Source of the DNA: an uncultured Clostridia bacterium
GTDB lineage: Bacteria; Bacillota; Clostridia; Christensenellales; CAG-138
Reading direction: 5' to 3'
NCBI GenBank assembly: GCA_947166925.1
Contig: CAMVGD010000018.1
Span: forward strand, 1 to 32,343
DNA: 32,343 nt
Below, one piece after another: positions 7,322-15,396 of the stretch. Under the pieces are notes generated by a model. That model saw only the letters and a program-made list of their open reading frames with translations. It did no database searches and was not told where the DNA came from. Position 1 is the stretch's first letter, and the number at the start of each line of letters is the position of its first letter. Both the position numbers and the translations under genes were made by a program.

Positions 7322-8752
7322 TCAGCCCGGACGCTTCTGCTGATCAAACAGCAGCGTCACAGGCGCGTCGATCGTGAACGGCGCGCCGTTGACCGACGAG
7401 AACCGCAGCCGGAACACGCGCCCGACGCCGCGCAGCGGGATCTCCGTGACGCCGAGCGGAACGGAGGACAGCCGGATCTGCGTTTCGTACGTTCCGCCGT
7501 CGGACACGGCGCGTATGCCGATCCGTCCCTCGCCGCTTGCGGTGAGCCGCAGCAGCGTCTTGTTCGTATCCTTTCTGCCGAGATCCATGGCGGGCGTCGT
7601 CCACCACGCCTGGATGGGGTCGCCGTCGTAGCTTGTATTGTTGTCGAACGCGACGTACTTGCCCGCGCCGGTCAGCAGATACAGCGTACCGTGGACCGTG
7701 CAGAGATCGACGGCGGTGAAGCCGCTGCGCAGCATGAACCGATCGCGCAACACGTCGTACTCGATCAGCGTGTCGTTATACGGCGCGTCGTAGCGCATGC
7801 GGATCGCAAAGTACAGCGTGTCGTCGCAGGCGGCGGAGCGGATGCCGGAAAGGTTGGCGTTCTGCAGGATCGGATCGAGCGCGCGGAACGCTGCGCTTTT
7901 GCGCACGGTTTGTCCGTCATAGAAGCACAGCCCCGCCTCCGTCAGGAAGAACAGGCGGTCCGCATAGCGCACGCACGCGGTGTGCAGCGGCTGGCGGAAC
8001 GCCGCGTCGACCCGGATGATGCGATAGTTCCCGGGGCGGTCGCCCAGCAGCCGGTAGAGCGAATCGCGCTTGAAGATCAGGAGCTGATTCGACATGGCAA
8101 AGAGCCCTGTGATCGGGTCGTCGTCCACGCCGACGTCGACGTAGCCGCCGGATACGTTCTCGCTCGCTTCGTCACTGCGCCAGTCGTCGATCATTCTGCC
8201 GCCGCCGGGCGCTTTGCTCCAGTAGAGCCTTGCGGGCGCCTGCGGATCGCCCGCTGCAAAGAGTCTGCCGAAGTACAGCTCGACGTAGCTGATCGTATGA
8301 TACGATTCCTTCTGCTCCGTGCCGAACACGTCGACGGTGTTCGTTGCCGCGTCGAACGTGATCAGCGGCTCCTCGCCGCAGGCGATCAGCAGACGGTCCT
8401 CGGTGCCGATGCGCACCTTCAGAAAATCCATGCATTCACCGACGGCGGTGCGTTCAAACTGATACAGCGGCCGCCAGATCCCGGAAACCGCGTCGTAGTA
8501 ATACAGCATGTCCTGCGAAGCGGCAAGATACCGGTTCCCGCGCTCGGTGGCGTAAACGTACATCCGCTCGAACGGCGTGATGGCTTCAAGCGTCTCCGGC
8601 ATGACGCGGGAGAACCCGAAAGCCGTACGCAGCGCGCCGGACCGCGTGTCGACGTTGCAGGCATCCGGACTCATGTCGGGCTTTAAAAGCCCCTCCGAAA
8701 GGTCCATGCGCACGCTGCCGAACGAAGGCAGTGAAACGGTCTGATATGCCAT
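7322..8752 (-). CDS. Podovirus-like tail hub/stabilisation-type protein (beta-rich, propeller-like)
   Basis: LPSFGSVRMDLSEGLLKPDMSPDACNVDTRSGALRTAFGFSRV, repeated beta-blade-like stretches with DxxxGIWRPLYQF, GRLFAAGDPQAPARLYWSKA; position after the connector. Confidence 0.6.
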   Translation of the reverse strand: MAYQTVSLPSFGSVRMDLSEGLLKPDMSPDACNVDTRSGALRTAFGFSRVMPETLEAITPFERMYVYATERGNRYLAASQDMLYYYDAVSGIWRPLYQFERTAVGECMDFLKVRIGTEDRLLIACGEEPLITFDAATNTVDVFGTEQKESYHTISYVELYFGRLFAAGDPQAPARLYWSKAPGGGRMIDDWRSDEASENVSGGYVDVGVDDDPITGLFAMSNQLLIFKRDSLYRLLGDRPGNYRIIRVDAAFRQPLHTACVRYADRLFFLTEAGLCFYDGQTVRKSAAFRALDPILQNANLSGIRSAACDDTLYFAIRMRYDAPYNDTLIEYDVLRDRFMLRSGFTAVDLCTVHGTLYLLTGAGKYVAFDNNTSYDGDPIQAWWTTPAMDLGRKDTNKTLLRLTASGEGRIGIRAVSDGGTYETQIRLSSVPLGVTEIPLRGVGRVFRLRFSSVNGAPFTIDAPVTLLFDQQKRPG

Positions 8753-8764
8753 AGACGCCTCCTT

Positions 8765-9319
8765 TCAGTACCGGCAGGTGATCCTGTAATCGGTCGGTTC
8801 GTCGAGGTCGAGCTTCAGGCGGCGCTTGCGCGTTTCGTACAGCGACATCGCCGCGGACGCGCGGTTCAGTCCCTGCGCGTCGTTGACCATCGAGAACCGC
8901 CCGACCATGTACAGCACGATCAAGGGATGGCACGCCGCGGGCAGCTCGGGCTCGTCGCTGTCAAGGACGAGCGTTTTCGGCAGGTACCGATAGACGACGG
9001 TCATCGGACCGTCCTGCACCCCGGGCACTTTGAGCGTGTTCGTATCCGCGCCGAAGCAGAACGGGACGCGCATGCCGCTGCGCTCCGTGCCGAGCACCTT
9101 TGCCGCCGTATACGGCAGCGCCGTCAGATCGATCGCGCCGTTGACGAGCGGGAGCGTGTCGCGCCGCCAGGGACGGAAGGTCTCGTACAGATCGACCAGC
9201 GCCTCGTTCGCAAAGCGCAGCAGCTTCTCCTTCCACAGCGGCAGCGCCGCGGTATCCTCGGGATGCTCGAGCTCCGCGAGCGCGCTCTGAATGAGTTCAA
9301 GCACGGTCACGGCGATCAC
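8765..9319 (-). CDS. Head-tail connector/tail accessory factor-like protein (P22 gp4-type position)
   Basis: TVLELIQSALAELEHPEDTAALPLWKEKLLRFANEALVDLYETFRPWRRD; GTG start with GTGA overlap to the upstream gene. Confidence 0.6.
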   Translation of the reverse strand: MIAVTVLELIQSALAELEHPEDTAALPLWKEKLLRFANEALVDLYETFRPWRRDTLPLVNGAIDLTALPYTAAKVLGTERSGMRVPFCFGADTNTLKVPGVQDGPMTVVYRYLPKTLVLDSDEPELPAACHPLIVLYMVGRFSMVNDAQGLNRASAAMSLYETRKRRLKLDLDEPTDYRITCRY

Positions 9320-9576
9320 CCTAACTTTCTTCCGCCGGTCGCGGTAAACGCCTCGGCGGCGCGGGCGCCGTTTTGCAGCGTTCTGCGGCTTTCCTGCAGG
9401 ATCCGCGCGATGCGCTTCGGTACGGTCACGACCGTGTCGGTCGGGATCCGGAAGCTTACGCCGTTCAGCGCGCCCTCTAAAAAAGCGCCCGTGCCTTCGG
9501 AGGGAATGCAGACGGAAACGGTCGCTTCACGGTCGGTCCCGGTTTCTTTCGGTTCGGTTTTTGCCTTTGTATTCAT
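9316..9576 (-). CDS. Small phage-module protein, unknown
   Basis: 86 aa, MNTKAKTEPKETGTDREATVSVCIPSEGTGAFLEGALNGVSFRIPTDTVVTVPKRIARIL; between MCP and connector. Confidence 0.6.
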   Translation of the reverse strand: MNTKAKTEPKETGTDREATVSVCIPSEGTGAFLEGALNGVSFRIPTDTVVTVPKRIARILQESRRTLQNGARAAEAFTATGGRKLG

Positions 9577-9598
9577 CGTTCATGCTCCTTTCTTATGC

Positions 9599-9625
9599 CC
9601 GGGGGAGGGAAAACGCCTCCCCCGG
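9599..9625. other. Strong stem-loop immediately after the major capsid gene
   Basis: Perfect 10-bp stem CCGGGGGAGG-GAAAACG-CCTCCCCCGG, no T tract on the minus strand. Confidence 0.65.
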
Positions 9626-9634
9626 ATCGGTTCG

Positions 9635-10843
9635 TTACTCCGAAACCGCGTGCTCGATGCGCACGATCCAGAGCGGATTCAGGATCTTTGCGGCGTACGC
9701 GGCGACCTTTGCGCCGACGGTCGCGCGCTGATTCAGCGGATCGCCGCTGCCCTCGCTGCCGTGCGGCTTGATGATCGTCTCCATCGTGCCGGAGCCGTCG
9801 ACGTCGATGACGCCGTACGCGTCCGCACCGAAGACCAGCGTCGCGTGGACGTCGCGCTCACGATAGTTCGTCGTGATCGCGCCCGCGTCGTCCGTGTAGA
9901 CCGCGGCGTTCAGCGAATAGGTCACGTTCTCCGCGACCGTCAGCGTGTTGGTCGTCTCGTTGAAGCCGGTGATCGTGAGTTCCGCGCCCGCGATATACAC
10001 GAAGTTGCCGGGGGTGGACAGGTACTTCAGCTGTTCCGGGGTGGGCGCGTTGCGCAGCGGGATTGTGTTCGTGGTCGAGTTCGCCGACTGGCGCGTAAGA
10101 TTCCAGATCGTCTGGTGATAGACCTTCGCTTCGGTCGATTCCACGAAGACGACGCCGAACAGTCTGCCGATCTCGCCGGAGTAGATCTGCTCCGCGTTGC
10201 TGTACTTCGATACATCCTGCCAGAGCGGATCGTTCTGCAGATCGTAGGTCGCGTCCGGCGAACAGATGCACACGAAGTGCGGACGGCGAACGGAGCCGTC
10301 GATTGCGGTCGTGAACATGCGCGCCTTGTTCTTCTTCAGCGTGCGGACGGCCTTGCGGATCTCGTCGACGGTCAGTACGCAGTCGCCGTCGAGCTCGTTG
10401 CGGTCCTCCTTGCCATTTGCGTACTGCACGTTGGTCGTCGCGCACATCGCGTCGCGGGTGACCCATTCGATCACGGTGCCGAGCTGTTCGCCCAAAAGCT
10501 CCGCGGAATCCGCGAGCACCTCGTCGTAGGCGGTGAGGTCGAGCAGATCGCTTACCTCGACGTAAGCGCCGTACTGGCTGACCTCCGCCTCGACGTCGGA
10601 CTGCGAAAGGGACTGCCCTTCCGGCGTGACGCCCTCGACGAGCGTCAGCGCGTCGACGTCGGGCGTAAAGAGGTTGTACTTGCGGAATTCCACGCGCTTG
10701 CCGCCGTGCCGCGGGATGCTGCGCTTCTGACCGAAGCTCGCGTGCACAAGACGCGTCTTTGCGGTCTCCAGAAGCTTTTTGTCATAGAACTGCTTGTTGA
10801 AATATGCGCTGTTTGCAGTGTTCAGAGTGGTATTGATAGCCAT
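9635..10843 (-). CDS. Major capsid protein, N4-gp56 family
   Basis: MAINTTLNTANSAYFNKQFYDKKLLETAKTRLVHASFGQKRSIPRHGGKRVEFRKYNLF...LTLVEGVTPEGQSLSQSDVEAEVSQYGAYVEVSDLLDLTAYDEVLADSAELLGEQ. Confidence 0.88.
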   Translation of the reverse strand: MAINTTLNTANSAYFNKQFYDKKLLETAKTRLVHASFGQKRSIPRHGGKRVEFRKYNLFTPDVDALTLVEGVTPEGQSLSQSDVEAEVSQYGAYVEVSDLLDLTAYDEVLADSAELLGEQLGTVIEWVTRDAMCATTNVQYANGKEDRNELDGDCVLTVDEIRKAVRTLKKNKARMFTTAIDGSVRRPHFVCICSPDATYDLQNDPLWQDVSKYSNAEQIYSGEIGRLFGVVFVESTEAKVYHQTIWNLTRQSANSTTNTIPLRNAPTPEQLKYLSTPGNFVYIAGAELTITGFNETTNTLTVAENVTYSLNAAVYTDDAGAITTNYRERDVHATLVFGADAYGVIDVDGSGTMETIIKPHGSEGSGDPLNQRATVGAKVAAYAAKILNPLWIVRIEHAVSE

Positions 10844-10855
10844 GGGTTCCTCCTT

Positions 10856-11278
10856 TTAGATATGGACTCGTTTGCCGTTCTGCGCGGCGTTTCTGTACTG
10901 TTTCTCAAGCGTCGAAAACGCTTCTCTCGACATGGACATGTAGTCCGGCGCGGCTGCGACCGCGCGGTCCGTACGCTGGGACTTGGGCAGCGCCTTTCGG
11001 CTTCTTGCCTGCTCGCTCATGCGGGTCCTGACGTTGTTCTCCGCATCCTCTGCGCGCTTTTCCGCTGCGTAGATCCGCACCGCGGCCTTCGGCTCGAATT
11101 CCTGCAGAAGCTCCGCAAACGCGCGGTCCTGCACCGCCTCCGAAAGCTCGAAGCCCTCGGGCAGCTCGCCGTTTCGCTCCATTTCGACCAGCGCGTTCGC
11201 CGCCTCGATGAACGGGTTCTCCGCTTCGGTCTCCGCCGGTTCCGTGACGGCGGGCGTCTCTTTCTTTTTGAAGATCAT
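10856..11278 (-). CDS. Scaffold-like protein
   Basis: 140 aa, acidic/helical, FIEAANALVEMERNGELPEGFELSEAVQDRAFAELLQEFEPKAAVRIYAAEKRAEDAE; lies between portal and MCP. Confidence 0.6.
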   Translation of the reverse strand: MIFKKKETPAVTEPAETEAENPFIEAANALVEMERNGELPEGFELSEAVQDRAFAELLQEFEPKAAVRIYAAEKRAEDAENNVRTRMSEQARSRKALPKSQRTDRAVAAAPDYMSMSREAFSTLEKQYRNAAQNGKRVHI

Positions 11279-12885
11279 ACTTTACCTCCGAATCGTTTTT
11301 GTTTCATTCGTTCGGGAAACAGCGGCTCCTCCGCCGTCTCCTTCATTTGCTTCAGGACCTGCTCCTTGCCCTCAAAGGTCATGAGCGGGATCGCCTGCTC
11401 ACGGGTGATCGCACCCATGGACAGAAGGTTCATCATGAGCTCGTTCTGCGCCGCGCTCGCGAAGCGGCTGCGCTTGACCGCCTTGATCGAGATCAGGAAC
11501 TCGACCGGCAGCTCCACGCCGCCCGGCGCGCTTTTCAGAAGCACCTCGCTGTCAAAGAATACCTCTCTGGGCTCGCCGTCGACGGTGATCGTCACCGGAC
11601 GCAGGAAGCAGTTGAACTCGCGTTCCGTTTCGATCTCGAGCCGTACCGCTTCGCGGAACGCCTCGTGCAGCTGATCGGAAGCCTGCCGCGCGCGCTTCGT
11701 GCTCATCTCCTGCAGCGCTTCGATCGCCCGCGCCGCGGTTACGCCGCCCGGCGCCGCCCCGCGGGAGGAGTCGTTCGCGCCGCTCTCCTCCTTGATGTCC
11801 TCGCGGATGGAGCGGATGTAGGAAAGCAGGTAGTCCGGCAGCGGCGCGGTGGACATCCACGTCACGCCGTTCAGGCTTTCGCCGGTGTGCACGTCCTTGG
11901 ACCAGTCGCGAAGGTCGTCCGGATCGAAGCCGGACGCGTCGGTGACCAGCAGCTTGTTTCTTGACGCAAGGAACGCGTTCTTCAGCACAAGCTGATCGAG
12001 CTTGTCCGCGTAAAGCTGCTGCGTGCCGAACAGATCGACCACGCCGAAGCCGAGGGCGCTTCCCTTCCGCGGGTAGAGCGTCGTCAATACGAACGGGTAT
12101 TGACCGTGTGCAAAATAGCCCTCCGGCTTGATGTCGCGGCTGTCCTCGAGCACGACGCCGTTGCAGAGAAGCGCCATGTGGACGCGGTACGCATCCTCCT
12201 TCGCGTCGTATTCACGCCGCCAGTATTCGATCAGCAGGCAGGCGTTCTTCGGATCCGGCGAAAGGATCTCGTCGGTGATCAGCTCCGCCGTATCGATCGG
12301 GCGGGATTCGATCAGCGGACAAAGGTCGGGATAGTGTGCTTCGATCCACGCCTTCGGACGCAGCGCGAGCTTGAAAACCGCCCGTCCGTCCTGGAGATCG
12401 GTGACCAGCGGATCGATGAGGATGCTTCGGATATCGACGTGACGGATGAACGCGCCGCCTAAGCCTCCGTTTTCCGCGCTGTCGTAGCCCACCTCCTGTA
12501 CGCACCAGCCGCCGACCAGAAGATCGTGGATCATGCGCCGGTACTCGACGGGATACGCCGCCGCGTCGTGGTTTCTGCGGACGACGGCGTCGATCACCTG
12601 CGCGGCGTAGGCGTCCGCCGCGCTCTCGGGCGTGATGACCGCTTCGGGCGTCAGGTCTGCAAGGTCTGCGGACACGTTTTCGATCGTGGACTGCAGGATC
12701 GGCGTGACCGGCCGCGGCTCGTTCGGATCGGTCACGGGCACGTCGTACCAATGCTCCCCGCGATACATCCGCTCATTGTGCTCCTGCCGCCGCCACTCGT
12801 TCGCAAACGCGTTGCGGAACTCGTTGAACAGCGCAGTCGCTTCTTCGGCTAACCGCCGTTTGGTTTCGGATTGTCTTGGTTTCAT
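11275..12885 (-). CDS. Portal protein (P22-like)
   Basis: NEWRRQEHNERMYRGEHWYDVPV...RPVTPILQSTIENVSADL...IHDLLVGGWCVQEVGYD...FIRHVDIRSILIDP...SGANDSSRGAAPGGVTAARAIEALQEMSTKRARQASDQLHEAFREAVRLEIE. Confidence 0.85.
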   Translation of the reverse strand: MKPRQSETKRRLAEEATALFNEFRNAFANEWRRQEHNERMYRGEHWYDVPVTDPNEPRPVTPILQSTIENVSADLADLTPEAVITPESAADAYAAQVIDAVVRRNHDAAAYPVEYRRMIHDLLVGGWCVQEVGYDSAENGGLGGAFIRHVDIRSILIDPLVTDLQDGRAVFKLALRPKAWIEAHYPDLCPLIESRPIDTAELITDEILSPDPKNACLLIEYWRREYDAKEDAYRVHMALLCNGVVLEDSRDIKPEGYFAHGQYPFVLTTLYPRKGSALGFGVVDLFGTQQLYADKLDQLVLKNAFLASRNKLLVTDASGFDPDDLRDWSKDVHTGESLNGVTWMSTAPLPDYLLSYIRSIREDIKEESGANDSSRGAAPGGVTAARAIEALQEMSTKRARQASDQLHEAFREAVRLEIETEREFNCFLRPVTITVDGEPREVFFDSEVLLKSAPGGVELPVEFLISIKAVKRSRFASAAQNELMMNLLSMGAITREQAIPLMTFEGKEQVLKQMKETAEEPLFPERMKQKRFGGKV

Positions 12886-12937
12886 GGTTATTCCTTTCTG
12901 GTTGATTTTTCATGTGCCGCAGGCGCAATTCATCGAC

Positions 12938-14269
12938 TCACAGCCCCCGGAAGCCCGGATCCGCCGTCGGCGTGCCCGCAAGCGGATCGTAGCGGTACAG
13001 GCGCTTCCGCTTTTCCGGCGCGGCGGGCCGCGGACGGCTCATCAGCCCGTAGCGCAGCGCTTCCGGCGCATGGTCCTCGCAGTTGGAGGCGACGTCCTCG
13101 CAGTCGTGCTCGTCGAAGGTCAGCGTCGGCAGCGTGCGGATGAGATTGCGGCAGGTCTCGAAGATCCGCAGCTCCGGCGCGCCGTCGTCTCTTTTGGCAA
13201 GCGCTTCGCGAACGCGCTGCCAGCCCGGGACACGGGCGTTGTCCGCCGCGAGAAGCGGCACGCCGTTTTTTGCGAACACCTCCGCAATGCTCTCCCCCTC
13301 GGCGCCCTTGAGACCGCGCTGCTGCCAGGCGTCGGGCGAGGCGACGGTATAGGTGATCCGTTCGCCTTCGGAGAGCGTTTTTACCCGCCTTGCGATCTCG
13401 CTCGAAAGCGTCTTCCTTAGGTACAGCTCCCGGTATACGTACAGCCCTCCCTCCGGCGCAACGGCAAACCACAGCACGCAGCACGGATCGTTGTAGCCCC
13501 AGTCCATAGCGCGAAAGCGCTTCCACTCCATCGGGAGCCTCGTCGGCTGCACGACGTGCAGGCTGCGGTCAAATTCCGGAAAGTACTGTCCTTCGAGCAC
13601 GTCCCAGTTGCCGTCCAGGTACGCTTTCCGGAGGTGCTCCGGCAGGTTTTCGAGCGTTTCGAGATACTGCGGATTCGTGCGGAGCAGGATCGGGTTGTCG
13701 GTGACCCGCGCCGGGATAAACACGTAATCCGCCGCCTTTTCGCTGTTGCGGTAGCTTCGGTCGATGAACAGGCGCTTGACCCATGCGTGCCCGACGCCGC
13801 CGGGGTTGCAGGTGTAATACATGCGCGGGGAGAAGTCGGTCCGCACCGAGCGGTTGCAGGTGGTCAGAAACTGCATCTGCGCCTCCGTAAAGTGCGTCGC
13901 CTCCTCGAGCCCGATCACGTCGTACTCCTGTCCCTGATACTGAAACACGTCCGCCTCGCGGTCACAGTAGCCGAGCTTGATGCGGCTGCCATTCGGGAAC
14001 TGAAACGCGCGCTGCGTCGCCTGATACGTGACCGCGCCGGCAAGCTCTCTCTGCAGCGGCAGCACATGGTTCTCGCTGAGCTCCGGCAGCGTCCGGCGCA
14101 AAAGCAGGAGCTTTAGCCCCGCATAACGAAAGGCAAGGAGCACAAACTTCCGGCGCATCGCCCACGACTTGCCGCCGCCGCGCGCGCCGCCGTAGGCGAT
14201 GTGCCGCGCATCCGCAAGGAAGAACTGTTCCTGCTTCGGGTTCGGCGTACCCTCTAAATGCAGGATCAT
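12938..14269 (-). CDS. Terminase large subunit
   Basis: MILHLEGTPNPKQEQFFLADARHIAYGGARGGGKSWAMRRK (Walker A), EYDVIGLEEATHF (Walker B), RFRAMDWGYNDPCCVLW (nuclease); start re-assigned; ATGA overlap with the small subunit. Confidence 0.93.
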   Translation of the reverse strand: MILHLEGTPNPKQEQFFLADARHIAYGGARGGGKSWAMRRKFVLLAFRYAGLKLLLLRRTLPELSENHVLPLQRELAGAVTYQATQRAFQFPNGSRIKLGYCDREADVFQYQGQEYDVIGLEEATHFTEAQMQFLTTCNRSVRTDFSPRMYYTCNPGGVGHAWVKRLFIDRSYRNSEKAADYVFIPARVTDNPILLRTNPQYLETLENLPEHLRKAYLDGNWDVLEGQYFPEFDRSLHVVQPTRLPMEWKRFRAMDWGYNDPCCVLWFAVAPEGGLYVYRELYLRKTLSSEIARRVKTLSEGERITYTVASPDAWQQRGLKGAEGESIAEVFAKNGVPLLAADNARVPGWQRVREALAKRDDGAPELRIFETCRNLIRTLPTLTFDEHDCEDVASNCEDHAPEALRYGLMSRPRPAAPEKRKRLYRYDPLAGTPTADPGFRGL

Positions 14270-14658
14270 TTGGAATACCTCCCCGCCGCGTCGTCCAGAA
14301 CGATCTGAAGCGTGCCGTCCTTCTGATCCGCCATCCCGGAAAGCCCCATAGCGCGCAGCGCCTCCAGCGCCGACTGGTAATTGAGCTCGCCGAGCAGCGT
14401 CCGCTCGAGCGTGTAGGCGGCGACCCGCAGAACAGCGTCGCGAAGGATGGCGTCCTCTTTGGAACCGCCCCCGGTGTGAAACGCCCGAAGGACCTCCTCC
14501 GGCGTCAGCCGCACCGCCCTCGCAAGACCGAACAGGGTGTAGGGGATCTGTCTCTCCTCCGTTCCGCCGTTCTTCAGCTCGCGGCGCTCGCGCGTCGCGT
14601 CGCAGGCTGCAAAATACGCCCCGATCGCGCTGTTCATTCGTTCCGTTTTTCTGCTCAT
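14266..14658 (-). CDS. Terminase small subunit
   Basis: MSRKTERMNSAIGAYFAACDATRERRELKNGGTEERQIPYTLFGLARAVRLTPEEVLRAFHTGGGSKEDAILRDAVLRVAAYTLERTLLGELNYQSALEALRAMGL; GGAGG SD before ATG 14658. Confidence 0.75.
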   Translation of the reverse strand: MSRKTERMNSAIGAYFAACDATRERRELKNGGTEERQIPYTLFGLARAVRLTPEEVLRAFHTGGGSKEDAILRDAVLRVAAYTLERTLLGELNYQSALEALRAMGLSGMADQKDGTLQIVLDDAAGRYSK

Positions 14659-14770
14659 GGTTGCCTCCTTGCCTTTCGTCGGTATGAGCATAGCATAGAA
14701 ACTTCGGACATTTTTCCCGGAGTTTTGCCATATTTCAAACCCGCCGCCTTGCTGAAAAATCCCGGGGCAT

Positions 14771-14799
14771 AAAAAAAAGACGCACGGTCAACGTGCGTC
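14771..14799 (-). terminator. Rho-independent terminator between the tubulin/vWA operon and the capsid cassette
   Basis: Minus strand GACGCACG-TTGAC-CGTGCGTC followed by TTTTTTTT. Confidence 0.88.
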
Positions 14800-14841
14800 C
14801 TGTGTTCTGTAACGGAAGATTTGATACGGGCTGGGTTACGG

Positions 14842-15315
14842 TCAGAAGCCGATACCGTTCAGGTACCACTTGTCCGCCCTTTTCACGCATTTCAGTACGG
14901 CCGTGGTCTCCTTTCTTTCCTCTCCCGTTCCGTATCCGATCACGGCCGTTACGTGGCAGCGGTCCTGATCCTCGTTGAATTCATAAGCCTTCGCTTTGAT
15001 CGACAGCGAAGAAAAGAACGCGTCCGCTTTCACGCCGAGCTCCCCGAAGTTGTCCAGAAGATCGACGATCCGGTCGAGTACGCCGGACGTGTCCTCAATG
15101 CCCAGCGTATTCATCACGAGCAGGATCGGCTCGCCGACGCTCGGATTGAAGCATTCGACCATTGCCCTGACGTCCAGATTGTGGCATGCGGACTCGAACG
15201 GCGCAAGCAGCTCGCGCTTGATCTTGCTCTTTTCTGTCGCTTCGCATCCGAACATGGACGCCGCGATCAGAAGCGCCAGCAGAATGACCGCAATGCGTCT
15301 TGCCGTTTTTTTCAT
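14842..15315 (-). CDS. Predicted lipoprotein
   Basis: MKKTARRIAVILLALLIAASMFGCEATEKSKIK lipobox; AGGAGG SD upstream; start re-assigned from ORF M17. Confidence 0.78.
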   Translation of the reverse strand: MKKTARRIAVILLALLIAASMFGCEATEKSKIKRELLAPFESACHNLDVRAMVECFNPSVGEPILLVMNTLGIEDTSGVLDRIVDLLDNFGELGVKADAFFSSLSIKAKAYEFNEDQDRCHVTAVIGYGTGEERKETTAVLKCVKRADKWYLNGIGF

Positions 15316-15352
15316 ACGGATTATCCTCCTTTTATCACAGTTCTGCACAGAA

Positions 15353-15389
15353 ACGCCCCGCATATCCGGGATCCGGGTATGCGGAGCGT
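15353..15389. other. Long imperfect stem-loop between the 1520-aa gene and the lipoprotein gene
   Basis: ACGCCCCGCATATCCGG / CCGGGTATGCGGAGCGT, 17-bp arms with two non-Watson-Crick positions. Confidence 0.6.
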
Positions 15390-15396
15390 CGTTTGG

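Noticed and set aside
8927-11674. 915-aa plus-strand ORF opposite the capsid genes
   Set aside because: Arg/Leu/His-rich shadow frame of high-GC DNA, antisense to clear phage genes; no recognisable domain.
14660-14770. Promoter for the terminase-capsid cassette
   Set aside because: TATGCT-like -10 candidates present but no properly spaced -35; not supportable from sequence alone.
6178-14800. att-site direct repeats flanking the capsid cassette
   Set aside because: No matching direct repeats or tRNA gene could be seen by eye at either edge; needs a computational check.
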